Shown here piece after piece: positions 57,145-64,000 of a DNA stretch of 64,000 bases (within the stretch, counting starts at the first letter, position 1; every line of letters begins with the position of its first letter). Position numbers and translations under genes: made by a program. Origin of the DNA: Chelativorans intermedius (lineage in GTDB: Bacteria; Pseudomonadota; Alphaproteobacteria; Rhizobiales; Rhizobiaceae); assembly GCF_025398255.1 (NCBI RefSeq), contig NZ_JAODNW010000017.1:62001-126000 (forward strand), written 5' to 3'. Under the pieces are notes generated by a model. The model worked only from the letters and a program-made list of their open reading frames with translations. It searched no databases and was not told the DNA's origin.

Positions 57145-59328
57145 ATGAGGCGAGATTCGTTCCAGAAGCGCGTGATTCCCGTTCTGGTTCCCGTTCCGGC
57201 GGAGCGGCCATACTCCTATGCCGTGCCGCAGGGCATGACGGTCGAGCCGGGGGCGATCCTGCGCGTGCCGCTCGGCCCGCGCGAGGTGGCGGGCATTGCG
57301 TGGGACGGCGAAGGCGAGCCGGTGGCGCCCGCCAAGCTGCGCGATGTCGCGCATGTCTTCGACTGCCCGCCCCTGCCGTCCGACATGCGCCGCTTCATCG
57401 AATGGGTGGCCTGCTATACCCTGTCGCCGCCCGGCATGGTGGCGCGCATGGCGCTGCGCGCGCCCGGCGCCTTCGATCCCGAACCGGCGGTGGAGGGGCT
57501 GCGGGCCAGCGGGCGGGCGCCCGACCGGATGACGGCGGCGCGCCAGCGCGTGCTCGCCCAGGCCGGCGACGGCCGGGCCTGGACGCGCAGCGGCCTGGCG
57601 CACGCGGCCGGCGTGTCCCTGTCCGTGGTGGACGGGCTTGCCCGCCAGGGCGTGTTCGAGCCGGTGGCGATCCCGCCCCAGCCGGTGGTGGCGCCGCCCG
57701 ATCCGGCTTTCGCCCGCCCGGCGCTGACGCCCGACCAGACCGAGGCAGCGCGCCGCCTCGCGGGGACGGCCGGGCGGGACGGCTTCAGCGTCACCCTGCT
57801 CGACGGGGTGACGGGTTCGGGCAAGACCGAGGTCTATTTCGAGGCGGTGGCGGCCGCCGTGGAGCGTGGCCGGCAGGTGCTGATCCTGCTTCCCGAAATC
57901 GCGCTGACGCAGGCGTTTCTGGAGCGCTTTCACGACCGTTTCGGCGCCAAGCCGGCCGAGTGGCACTCCGATCTGGCGCCCAGAAAGCGCGAACGGGTGT
58001 GGCGGCAGGTGGCCGAAGGGCAGGTGCGCGTGGTGGCCGGCGCGCGCTCCGCGCTGTTTCTGCCCTTCCGCGAGCTCGGGCTGATCGTCGTCGACGAGGA
58101 ACACGATCCCGCCTACAAGCAGGAGGATCGCGTCTTCTACAACGCCCGCGACATGAGCGTCGTGCGCGGGCATCTGGGCGGCTTTCCGGTGGTGCTGGCT
58201 TCAGCCACGCCGTCGCTGGAAAGCCGGGTCAACGCCGAGCAGGGGCGCTATGCGCGCATCGTGCTGCCCGGCCGCTTCGCCGCTGCGGCGTTGCCCGAGC
58301 TGCGCACCATCGACATGCGCCGCGCGCCGCCTGCGCGCGGGGACTTCCTTTCGCCGATGCTCATCGAGGCGGCGGGGCGGACGCTGGAGCGGGGGGAGCA
58401 GGCGCTGCTGTTCCTCAACCGCCGCGGCTATGCGCCGCTGACGCTGTGCCGTGTGTGCGGCCATCGCTTCCAGTGCCCCAACTGTTCGAGCTGGCTGGTG
58501 GAACACCGCTTTCGCCGACAGCTCGTGTGCCACCATTGCGGCCACCACGAAGCGCAGCCGGAAGCCTGTCCCGAATGCGGGACGCTGGACCACCTCGCCG
58601 CCTGCGGCCCCGGCGTGGAACGCATCGCCGAGGAGGTGGACCGGCACTTTCCGCAGGCGCGCACCATCGTGCTGTCCTCCGATCTGATGGGCGGGGTGAA
58701 GCGGCTGCGGCTGGAGCTGGAGGCCATCGCCCGTGGCGAGGCGGACATCGTGGTGGGCACGCAGCTCGTCGCCAAGGGGCACAATTTCCCCGCCATGACG
58801 CTGGTGGGGGTGGTGGACGCCGATCTGGGACTGGCCAATGGCGACCCGCGCGCCGCCGAGCGCACCTTCCAGCTTCTTTCCCAGGTGACGGGCCGGGCCG
58901 GGCGCACCGGCCGAAAGAGCACCGGCCTGCTGCAGACCTGGCAGCCCGAGCACCCGGTGATGCAGGCGCTGGTGTCGGGCGATGCGGAGACCTTCTACCA
59001 GCGCGAGATCGCCGAGCGCGAGCGCGCCGGCCTGCCGCCCTTCGGACGGCTGGCCGCCCTCATCGTCAGCGCCGCCACCCGCGCCGAGGCGGAAAGCCAC
59101 GCCCGCGCCCTGCGCCGGGCAGCCCCTGCGGCAGACGGGATCGCCGTTCTCGGACCGGCCGAGGCGCCGCTGGCGCTCGTCGCCGGCCGCCACCGCTTCC
59201 GCCTCCTGGTGCATGGCGGGCGGCGCACCGACATCCAAGGCTATCTGCGCGGCCTCCTCTCCAGGGCGCCGCGCCCGCGCGGCTCGGTGCGGGTGCAGGT
59301 GGATGTCGATCCGCAGAGCTTTCTGTGA
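57145..59328 (+). CDS. priA: Primosomal protein N' (replication restart helicase PriA)
   Basis: 727 residues. DNA-binding N-terminal domain ([19 protein letters not shown]), helicase with Walker [26 protein letters not shown], and the zinc domain with four CxxC pairs ([13 protein letters not shown] ... [17 protein letters not shown]). C-terminal helicase motifs ([25 protein letters not shown]) complete it. It restarts collapsed replication forks. It starts 102 bp from the divergent transaldolase. Confidence 0.97.
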   Translation: MRRDSFQKRVIPVLVPVPAERPYSYAVPQGMTVEPGAILRVPLGPREVAGIAWDGEGEPVAPAKLRDVAHVFDCPPLPSDMRRFIEWVACYTLSPPGMVARMALRAPGAFDPEPAVEGLRASGRAPDRMTAARQRVLAQAGDGRAWTRSGLAHAAGVSLSVVDGLARQGVFEPVAIPPQPVVAPPDPAFARPALTPDQTEAARRLAGTAGRDGFSVTLLDGVTGSGKTEVYFEAVAAAVERGRQVLILLPEIALTQAFLERFHDRFGAKPAEWHSDLAPRKRERVWRQVAEGQVRVVAGARSALFLPFRELGLIVVDEEHDPAYKQEDRVFYNARDMSVVRGHLGGFPVVLASATPSLESRVNAEQGRYARIVLPGRFAAAALPELRTIDMRRAPPARGDFLSPMLIEAAGRTLERGEQALLFLNRRGYAPLTLCRVCGHRFQCPNCSSWLVEHRFRRQLVCHHCGHHEAQPEACPECGTLDHLAACGPGVERIAEEVDRHFPQARTIVLSSDLMGGVKRLRLELEAIARGEADIVVGTQLVAKGHNFPAMTLVGVVDADLGLANGDPRAAERTFQLLSQVTGRAGRTGRKSTGLLQTWQPEHPVMQALVSGDAETFYQREIAERERAGLPPFGRLAALIVSAATRAEAESHARALRRAAPAADGIAVLGPAEAPLALVAGRHRFRLLVHGGRRTDIQGYLRGLLSRAPRPRGSVRVQVDVDPQSFL

Positions 59329-59414
59329 CACGGCGGCTGCGGACGCGTCGCAAAAAAGCTGCAAAGCTGGTGGAGGGGATGGCATCGTCTATTTTTGTTC
59401 ATCGGGATGTTCGC

Positions 59415-60020
59415 ATGCGTTACCAGCCCGTCAATCAGAGATCGCGTATTCGTATTCTTCAGGTGGGCGGGTTGCTGATTGCCGTCCCTCTGCTTACGAT
59501 GCGTCCCGCGCTCGCCGGTGACGGGCATGAGGTGATCGAGGTTATCAGCCTTGCGCTGGTGCTCATCTGCATCGCCGGCAGGATGTGGAGCATCCTCTAT
59601 ATCGGCTCGAAGAAGAATCGGGAGTTGGTGACCACGGGCCCGTATTCCATGACCCGCAACCCGCTCTACTTCTTCTCCGTGCTCGGTGCGGTGGGCATAG
59701 GGCTTTTCGTCGGGTCGCTCACACTGGCGTTCCTTCTGGGGCTTGCCGTCTATCTCGTGCTCGTCATGACTGCGGAAAAGGAGGCGGAACACCTGGAGGC
59801 ATTGTTCGGCACCCAATACCGCGATTATGCCCGCACGACGCCAATATTCTGGCCGAAGCCCTCGCTCTACCGGGAAGCCGGCGAAGTTGCATTCTCGCCC
59901 GTCGCGCTCAGGCGTACTTTTCTCGACGGATTGCTTTTCCTCATTGCGTTTCCGGCCATCGAGGTGATCGAATATCTGCATGAGGTCGCGTATCTGCCGA
60001 TGCTGTTCAATCTGCTCTGA
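59415..60020 (+). CDS. Isoprenylcysteine carboxyl methyltransferase-like membrane protein
   Basis: 201 residues from ATG 59415 (GGGAT 7 bases upstream; ATG 59379 is an alternative with a ribosome site too close). Four or five membrane helices and the motif TTGPYSMTRNPLYFFSVLGAVGIGL, then EKEAEHLEALFGTQYRDYARTTPIFWP, place it in the ICMT/PEMT superfamily of integral methyltransferases. Bacterial substrates are unknown. Sampled GC of the gene is ~50-53%, below its neighbours, and it separates priA from the DUF4345 gene that normally follows, so it may be acquired. Confidence 0.82.
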   Translation: MRYQPVNQRSRIRILQVGGLLIAVPLLTMRPALAGDGHEVIEVISLALVLICIAGRMWSILYIGSKKNRELVTTGPYSMTRNPLYFFSVLGAVGIGLFVGSLTLAFLLGLAVYLVLVMTAEKEAEHLEALFGTQYRDYARTTPIFWPKPSLYREAGEVAFSPVALRRTFLDGLLFLIAFPAIEVIEYLHEVAYLPMLFNLL

Positions 60021-60096
60021 CGTACCGCTTTCAACCACCGGACAGCGCAACTCCGATCCGCTAATCTCACGGCTGCGATTCGCACGGAGAGAACCT

Positions 60097-60492
60097 ATGA
60101 ATTTCACCTTTCCCTGGCCGTACAGCCAGGGCGAATGGCTGGCCTTCGGGGCGGCTGCGTTCACCGTGTTGTGCGGGCTGGTGGCGATGTTCGCGCCGCG
60201 GCTCACGCTGCGATTGCTGCGGCTCGAGGTGCCGGAGCTCCATCCCCGGGCCCTGTCGGAGCCGCGCGCGCTGCTCGGCGGCTTCTATCTCGGCATCGGC
60301 CTTTCCGCCCTCGTCTTCGCCCAACCGCTCATCTACATGGCGCTGGGCGTGGCCTGGGGCCTTTCGGCCTTCGGGCGCATCGTCTCCATGATGTCGGACC
60401 GTGCCAACACGCTTTTCAACTGGATCGCCCTTCTCGTCACGCTCCTTGCGGCCGGCCTGCCGCTGGCCTTTGCGCTGGGCTTCGTGCGTTGA
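60097..60492 (+). CDS. DUF4345 family membrane protein
   Basis: 131 residues with about four helices (EWLAFGAAAFTVLCGLVAMFAPR; LLGGFYLGIGLSALVFAQPLIYMALGVAWGLSAFGRIVS; FNWIALLVTLLAAGLPLAFALGF). It matches DUF4345, a small uncharacterised inner-membrane family in Rhizobiales placed next to the F1 ATP synthase operon. ATG 60097 has GAGAGAA upstream. Function unknown. Confidence 0.78.
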   Translation: MNFTFPWPYSQGEWLAFGAAAFTVLCGLVAMFAPRLTLRLLRLEVPELHPRALSEPRALLGGFYLGIGLSALVFAQPLIYMALGVAWGLSAFGRIVSMMSDRANTLFNWIALLVTLLAAGLPLAFALGFVR

Positions 60493-60551
60493 GCCTGCCC
60501 GGGGCCCGCGACATGCGACAAACACGCCGCGCATTGGCGGCTTTCCGCGTG

Positions 60552-60579
60552 TTGCGAGTCTGAGAAGCCTGTGCTAGAC
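60552..60579 (+). promoter_or_regulatory. Candidate sigma-70 promoter of the F1 ATP synthase operon
   Basis: TTGCGA, 16-base spacer, CTAGAC fits the weak alphaproteobacterial pattern. It would give a ~140-base leader before atpH. Only similarity to consensus supports it. Confidence 0.35.
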
Positions 60580-60719
60580 GGCAAGCGGCTTTCGCTCGGG
60601 GGATGGCGATGCCCGTTTCCCCGGGTTGAGAAACTGTCAACAAGGTCAGGGATTTAGCCCGAGTCTCGCACTCCAGCGTCGAATCTCGTGACCCTCAAGC
60701 TGCGGGAAGAGGCCCTCTG

Positions 60720-61280
60720 GTGGCAGAATCTGGCTCGATGATCTCCGGGGTGGCGGAGCGTTATGCGCTTTCGCTGTTTGAGCTGGCACAGGAATCGGAT
60801 TCGGTTCCGCAGGTCGAGCAGGATCTCGGCCGCTTCGAGGCGCTCCTCGAAGGCAGCGATGACCTGCAGCGGCTCATCAGAAGCCCCGTCTTTTCAGCCG
60901 ACGAGCAGCTTCGGGCTCTCGCCGCCGTTCTCGACAAGGCGAAGATCGGCGGGCTTACCGGCAATTTCCTGCGTGTCGTGGCAAAGAACCGGCGGCTTTT
61001 CGCCGTGCCGCAGATGATCCGCGCCTTCCGCCGGATCGCCGCCGAGGCGCGCGGCGAGGTGGCCGCCGAGGTGGCCTCGGCCCACGCGCTGACCGCCGCG
61101 CAGGAGCGCGAGCTGAAGGCCGTGCTCAAGGAGGTCGCGGGCAAGGATGTGGCGGTCAAGCTGACCGTCGATCCCTCCCTGCTCGGCGGGCTGGTCGTCA
61201 AGCTCGGCTCGCGCCAGATCGACACGTCGCTCAAGACTAAACTCAATTCGCTCAAGCTTGCACTGAAAGAGGTCGGCTGA
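60720..61280 (+). CDS. atpH: ATP synthase F1 subunit delta
   Basis: 186 residues. Start GTG 60720; [30 protein letters not shown] opens the six-helix bundle; the C-terminal [36 protein letters not shown] is the family signature. It joins the F1 head to the peripheral stalk (OSCP equivalent). Its stop overlaps the atpA start by one base. Confidence 0.97.
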   Translation: MAESGSMISGVAERYALSLFELAQESDSVPQVEQDLGRFEALLEGSDDLQRLIRSPVFSADEQLRALAAVLDKAKIGGLTGNFLRVVAKNRRLFAVPQMIRAFRRIAAEARGEVAAEVASAHALTAAQERELKAVLKEVAGKDVAVKLTVDPSLLGGLVVKLGSRQIDTSLKTKLNSLKLALKEVG

Positions 61281-62809
61281 TGGATATCCGCGCGGCGGAA
61301 ATTTCCGCAATTCTCAAGGACCAGATCAAGAATTTCGGCAAGGAGGCCGAAGTCTCCGAGGTCGGCCAGGTGCTTTCCGTCGGTGACGGCATCGCCCGCG
61401 TCTACGGCCTCGACAACGTCCAGGCCGGCGAGATGGTGGAGTTTCCCGGCGGCATCCGCGGCATGGCGCTGAACCTCGAGGTCGACAATGTCGGCGTCGT
61501 GATCTTCGGCTCCGACCGCGACATCAAGGAAGGCGACACGGTCAAGCGCACGGGCGCCATCGTCGACGTGCCGGTGGGCCCAGAGCTTCTGGGCCGCGTG
61601 GTCGATGCGCTGGGCAATCCGATCGACGGCAAGGGGCCCATCAAGGCCAAGGAGCGCCGCCGCGTGGACGTGAAGGCGCCGGGCATCATCCCCCGCAAGT
61701 CGGTGCACGAGCCGATGTCGACGGGCCTGAAGGCCATCGACGCGCTGATTCCCATCGGGCGCGGCCAGCGCGAGCTCATCATCGGCGACCGCCAGACCGG
61801 CAAGACCGCCATCATCCTCGACACCTTCCTCAACCAGAAGCCGCTGAACGAGGGCGACGACGAGAGCCAGAAGCTCTACTGCGTCTATGTCGCCGTCGGC
61901 CAGAAGCGCTCCACCGTCGCGCAGTTCGTGAAGGTGCTCGAAGAGCGCGGCGCGCTTGAATATTCCATCGTGGTCGCCGCCACGGCCTCGGATCCGGCGC
62001 CGATGCAGTTCCTGGCTCCGTTCGCCGGCTGCGCCATGGGCGAGTATTTCCGCGACAACGGCAAGCACGCGGTGATCGGCTATGACGACCTGTCCAAGCA
62101 GGCCGTCGCCTACCGCCAGATGTCGCTCTTGCTGCGCCGTCCGCCGGGCCGCGAGGCCTATCCCGGCGACGTCTTCTACCTGCATTCGCGCCTGCTCGAG
62201 CGCGCGGCGAAGATGAACGAGGACAACGGTTCCGGCTCGCTCACCGCGCTGCCCGTCATCGAGACGCAGGCCAACGACGTGTCGGCCTACATCCCGACCA
62301 ACGTGATCTCGATCACCGACGGCCAGATCTTCCTGGAGACCAACCTGTTCTTCCAGGGCATCCGCCCGGCGGTGAATGTGGGCCTGTCGGTGTCGCGCGT
62401 CGGCTCCGCGGCGCAGATCAAGGCGATGAAGCAGGTTGCCGGCTCGATCAAGGGCGAGCTTGCGCAGTATCGCGAGATGGCGGCCTTCGCGCAGTTCGGC
62501 TCCGACCTCGACGCGGCCACCCAGCGCCTCTTGAACCGCGGCGCGCGCCTCACCGAGCTGCTCAAGCAGCCGCAGTTCTCGCCGCTCAAGACGGAAGAGC
62601 AGGTGGCGGTGATCTTCGCCGGTGTCCAGGGGTATCTCGACAAGCTGGAGCTCAGGGACGTGACGCGCTTCGAGCAGGGCCTGCTTGCCCACATGCGCTC
62701 CGAGGGCAAGGAGATCCTCGAAGCGATCCGCAAGGAGAAGGCGCTGTCCGATACGTTGCGTGACAAGCTCAAGGCCGAGATCGACGCCTTCGCCAAGAAC
62801 TTCGCCTAA
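61280..62809 (+). CDS. atpA: ATP synthase F1 subunit alpha
   Basis: 509 residues. [19 protein letters not shown], Walker [11 protein letters not shown], and the [17 protein letters not shown] (alpha signature region) are intact. Non-catalytic nucleotide-binding subunit of the F1 hexamer. Gene order atpH-A-G-D is the alphaproteobacterial F1 operon; F0 genes are elsewhere. Confidence 0.99.
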   Translation: MDIRAAEISAILKDQIKNFGKEAEVSEVGQVLSVGDGIARVYGLDNVQAGEMVEFPGGIRGMALNLEVDNVGVVIFGSDRDIKEGDTVKRTGAIVDVPVGPELLGRVVDALGNPIDGKGPIKAKERRRVDVKAPGIIPRKSVHEPMSTGLKAIDALIPIGRGQRELIIGDRQTGKTAIILDTFLNQKPLNEGDDESQKLYCVYVAVGQKRSTVAQFVKVLEERGALEYSIVVAATASDPAPMQFLAPFAGCAMGEYFRDNGKHAVIGYDDLSKQAVAYRQMSLLLRRPPGREAYPGDVFYLHSRLLERAAKMNEDNGSGSLTALPVIETQANDVSAYIPTNVISITDGQIFLETNLFFQGIRPAVNVGLSVSRVGSAAQIKAMKQVAGSIKGELAQYREMAAFAQFGSDLDAATQRLLNRGARLTELLKQPQFSPLKTEEQVAVIFAGVQGYLDKLELRDVTRFEQGLLAHMRSEGKEILEAIRKEKALSDTLRDKLKAEIDAFAKNFA

Positions 62810-62823
62810 CCTGCGGGGCGCCG

Positions 62824-63705
62824 ATGCCTTCCCTCAAGGACCTTCGCAACCGGATCGCCTCCGTCAAGGCGACGCAAAAGATCACCAAGGCGATGCAGAT
62901 GGTCGCCGCGGCGAAGCTGCGCCGTGCGCAGGAGGCGGCCGAGGCCGCGCGCCCCTATGCCACCCGCATGGGAGCGGTGCTCGCCAATGTGGCAGGCCGC
63001 GTTTCGGGCACCGACGCGCCGGCGCTGATGACCGGCACCGGAAAGGACGACACGCATCTTCTGGTGGTCTGTACGGCCGAGCGCGGGCTTTGCGGCGGCT
63101 TCAACAGCCAGATCGCAAAGCGGGCGCGCGAGCATGCGCGGGCGCTTCTTGCCGAAGGCAAGCAGGTGAAGATCCTGACCGTCGGCAAGAAGGGCTTCGA
63201 CATCCTGCGCCGTGAATACAGCGACCATATCATCGACCGGGTGGAGCTGCGCGATGTCAAGCGCATCGGCTTTGCCAATGCCGACGCCATCGCCAGGAAG
63301 GTGATCGGCCTGTTCGAGGATGGGCAGTTCGACGTCTGCACGTTGTTCTATTCCGAGTTCAAGTCGGTCATCAGCCAGGTGCCGACGGCCCAGCAGATCA
63401 TCCCCGCCGCCTTCCCGGAGCAGGAGGAAGGCGAAAGGGCGGGCGGCGATGCGGCCTATGAATACGAGCCGGAGGCGGCGGCCATCCTCGCCGATCTCAT
63501 CCCGCGCAACATCGCAGTGCAGATCTTCCGGGCGCTGCTTGAGAATGCCGCCGGCGAGATGGGCGCCAAGATGACGGCGATGGACAATGCCACGCGCAAT
63601 GCCGGCGAGATGATCGACAAGCTGTCGATCACCTACAACCGCCAGCGCCAGGCGCAGATCACCAAGGAACTGATCGAAATCATCTCGGGCGCGGAAGCGC
63701 TCTAG
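62824..63705 (+). CDS. atpG: ATP synthase F1 subunit gamma
   Basis: 293 residues. [36 protein letters not shown] forms the coiled-coil rotor, [15 protein letters not shown] is conserved, and the C-terminal coil [35 protein letters not shown] closes it. Rotating shaft of the enzyme. 14 bp after atpA and 23 bp before atpD. Confidence 0.98.
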   Translation: MPSLKDLRNRIASVKATQKITKAMQMVAAAKLRRAQEAAEAARPYATRMGAVLANVAGRVSGTDAPALMTGTGKDDTHLLVVCTAERGLCGGFNSQIAKRAREHARALLAEGKQVKILTVGKKGFDILRREYSDHIIDRVELRDVKRIGFANADAIARKVIGLFEDGQFDVCTLFYSEFKSVISQVPTAQQIIPAAFPEQEEGERAGGDAAYEYEPEAAAILADLIPRNIAVQIFRALLENAAGEMGAKMTAMDNATRNAGEMIDKLSITYNRQRQAQITKELIEIISGAEAL

Positions 63706-63728
63706 CGGATCGAAAGAGGTAGACAGAA

Positions 63729-64000
63729 ATGGCGAAAGCAGCGACCCCGAAGAGGGCCTCGGCGGGCGAAGCCAAGGCAAAGACGCCCCGGACGACCAGA
63801 AAGGCGCCGGCCAAGGCCGCCGCGGCGAAGACCCCGGCCGCCCGCGCCAAGGCCTCCGGGCCCACCGGCACCATCCGCCAGGTCATCGGCGCCGTGGTCG
63901 ACGTGCAGTTCGAGGATCACCTGCCGGCGATCCTGAACGCGCTGGAGACCGACAATCACGGCAACCGGCTGGTGCTGGAAGTGGCGCAGCATCTGGGCGA
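63729..64000 (+). CDS. atpD: ATP synthase F1 subunit beta (partial, cut by window end)
   Basis: The first 90 codons are present. A 45-residue Lys/Ala/Thr/Pro-rich extension ([20 protein letters not shown], etc.) precedes the normal start of the beta fold, [27 protein letters not shown]. Similar extensions occur in Mesorhizobium/Brucella AtpD. Walker A would lie beyond position 64000. ATG 63729 follows AAAGAGG. Confidence 0.96.
   Translation, partial: MAKAATPKRASAGEAKAKTPRTTRKAPAKAAAAKTPAARAKASGPTGTIRQVIGAVVDVQFEDHLPAILNALETDNHGNRLVLEVAQHLG

Noticed and set aside
56595-60020. A 1,141-codon frame ending in the methyltransferase-like protein.
   Set aside because: Upstream part overlaps transaldolase and priA in other frames; only the C-terminal ~200 residues are real.

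Overview
The window is high-GC (about 65-70%) chromosomal DNA of an alphaproteobacterium, almost certainly a member of the Rhizobiales close to Mesorhizobium, Brucella and other Phyllobacteriaceae-like groups. Grounds for this are the gene content (NAD-specific large glutamate dehydrogenase, CenR/OtpR-type response regulator next to a cyclic-nucleotide-binding protein, Usg, SDHAF4/DUF1674, AtpD with a Lys/Ala-rich N-terminal extension), a GTTC-N7-GTTC LexA box, CtrA boxes (TTAA-N7-TTAAC) and palindromic intergenic repeats of the kind scattered through rhizobial genomes. No replicon origin, insertion sequence, phage or CRISPR array is visible. The content is mostly housekeeping with a few inserted accessory genes.

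Layout. 0-3.8 kb: an accessory module with a winged-helix/TPR regulator reading left and, divergently, two DUF4242 proteins, a secreted protein of unknown function and a VOC (glyoxalase-fold) protein, followed by tRNA-Gly(GCC). 4.2-6.1 kb: aminoacyl-tRNA deacylase, thioredoxin-TPR co-chaperone and a Trm112-like protein. 6.1-11.9 kb: the SOS mutagenesis cassette imuA-imuB-dnaE2, preceded by a perfect LexA box. 11.9-17.1 kb: lolA, ftsK (with a CtrA box upstream) and the nitrogen-control pair glnK-amtB, with a possible sigma-54 promoter and a clear intrinsic terminator. 17.3-21.9 kb: tesB, a ubiquinone-type FAD hydroxylase, an OsmC protein, leucine-type dehydrogenase and periplasmic msrA.

22.0-25.8 kb: the succinate dehydrogenase operon sdhCDAB, unusually split between sdhA and sdhB by a low-GC gene for a VapD-family (Cas2-fold) endoribonuclease with no visible antitoxin. 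26.0-29.7 kb: GNAT, a CtrA-box-preceded pair of exported proteins (one ClpP-like), a cyclic-nucleotide-binding protein, CenR-type response regulator and an L,D-transpeptidase. 29.8-39.4 kb: NAD-glutamate dehydrogenase, a UMF1-type MFS transporter, purH and a heparinase II/III-like protein. 39.5-43.6 kb: rsmB, htpX, SDHAF4, fpr and rpsP. 43.6-48.2 kb: GNAT, chorismate mutase, ffh (with a long leader carrying a terminator-like hairpin), exonuclease III and a DUF1223 protein.

48.2-48.6 kb is a gene-free, strongly structured interval that may encode an RNA. 48.6-56.2 kb: acs, usg, yggS, leuS-lptE and an acyltransferase. 56.2-59.3 kb: a palindromic repeat, transaldolase and priA. 59.4-64.0 kb: a lower-GC isoprenylcysteine-methyltransferase-like gene, DUF4345 and the F1 ATP synthase operon atpHAGD, the last gene cut by the window end.

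Functionally the window joins central carbon and energy metabolism (TCA step at SDH, acetate activation, glutamate catabolism, ATP synthesis), nitrogen sensing, cell division and envelope control, and stress or mutagenesis responses. The items most worth a second look are the vapD gene inside the sdh operon, the structured interval near 48.2 kb, the ffh leader, and the two consensus CtrA boxes.
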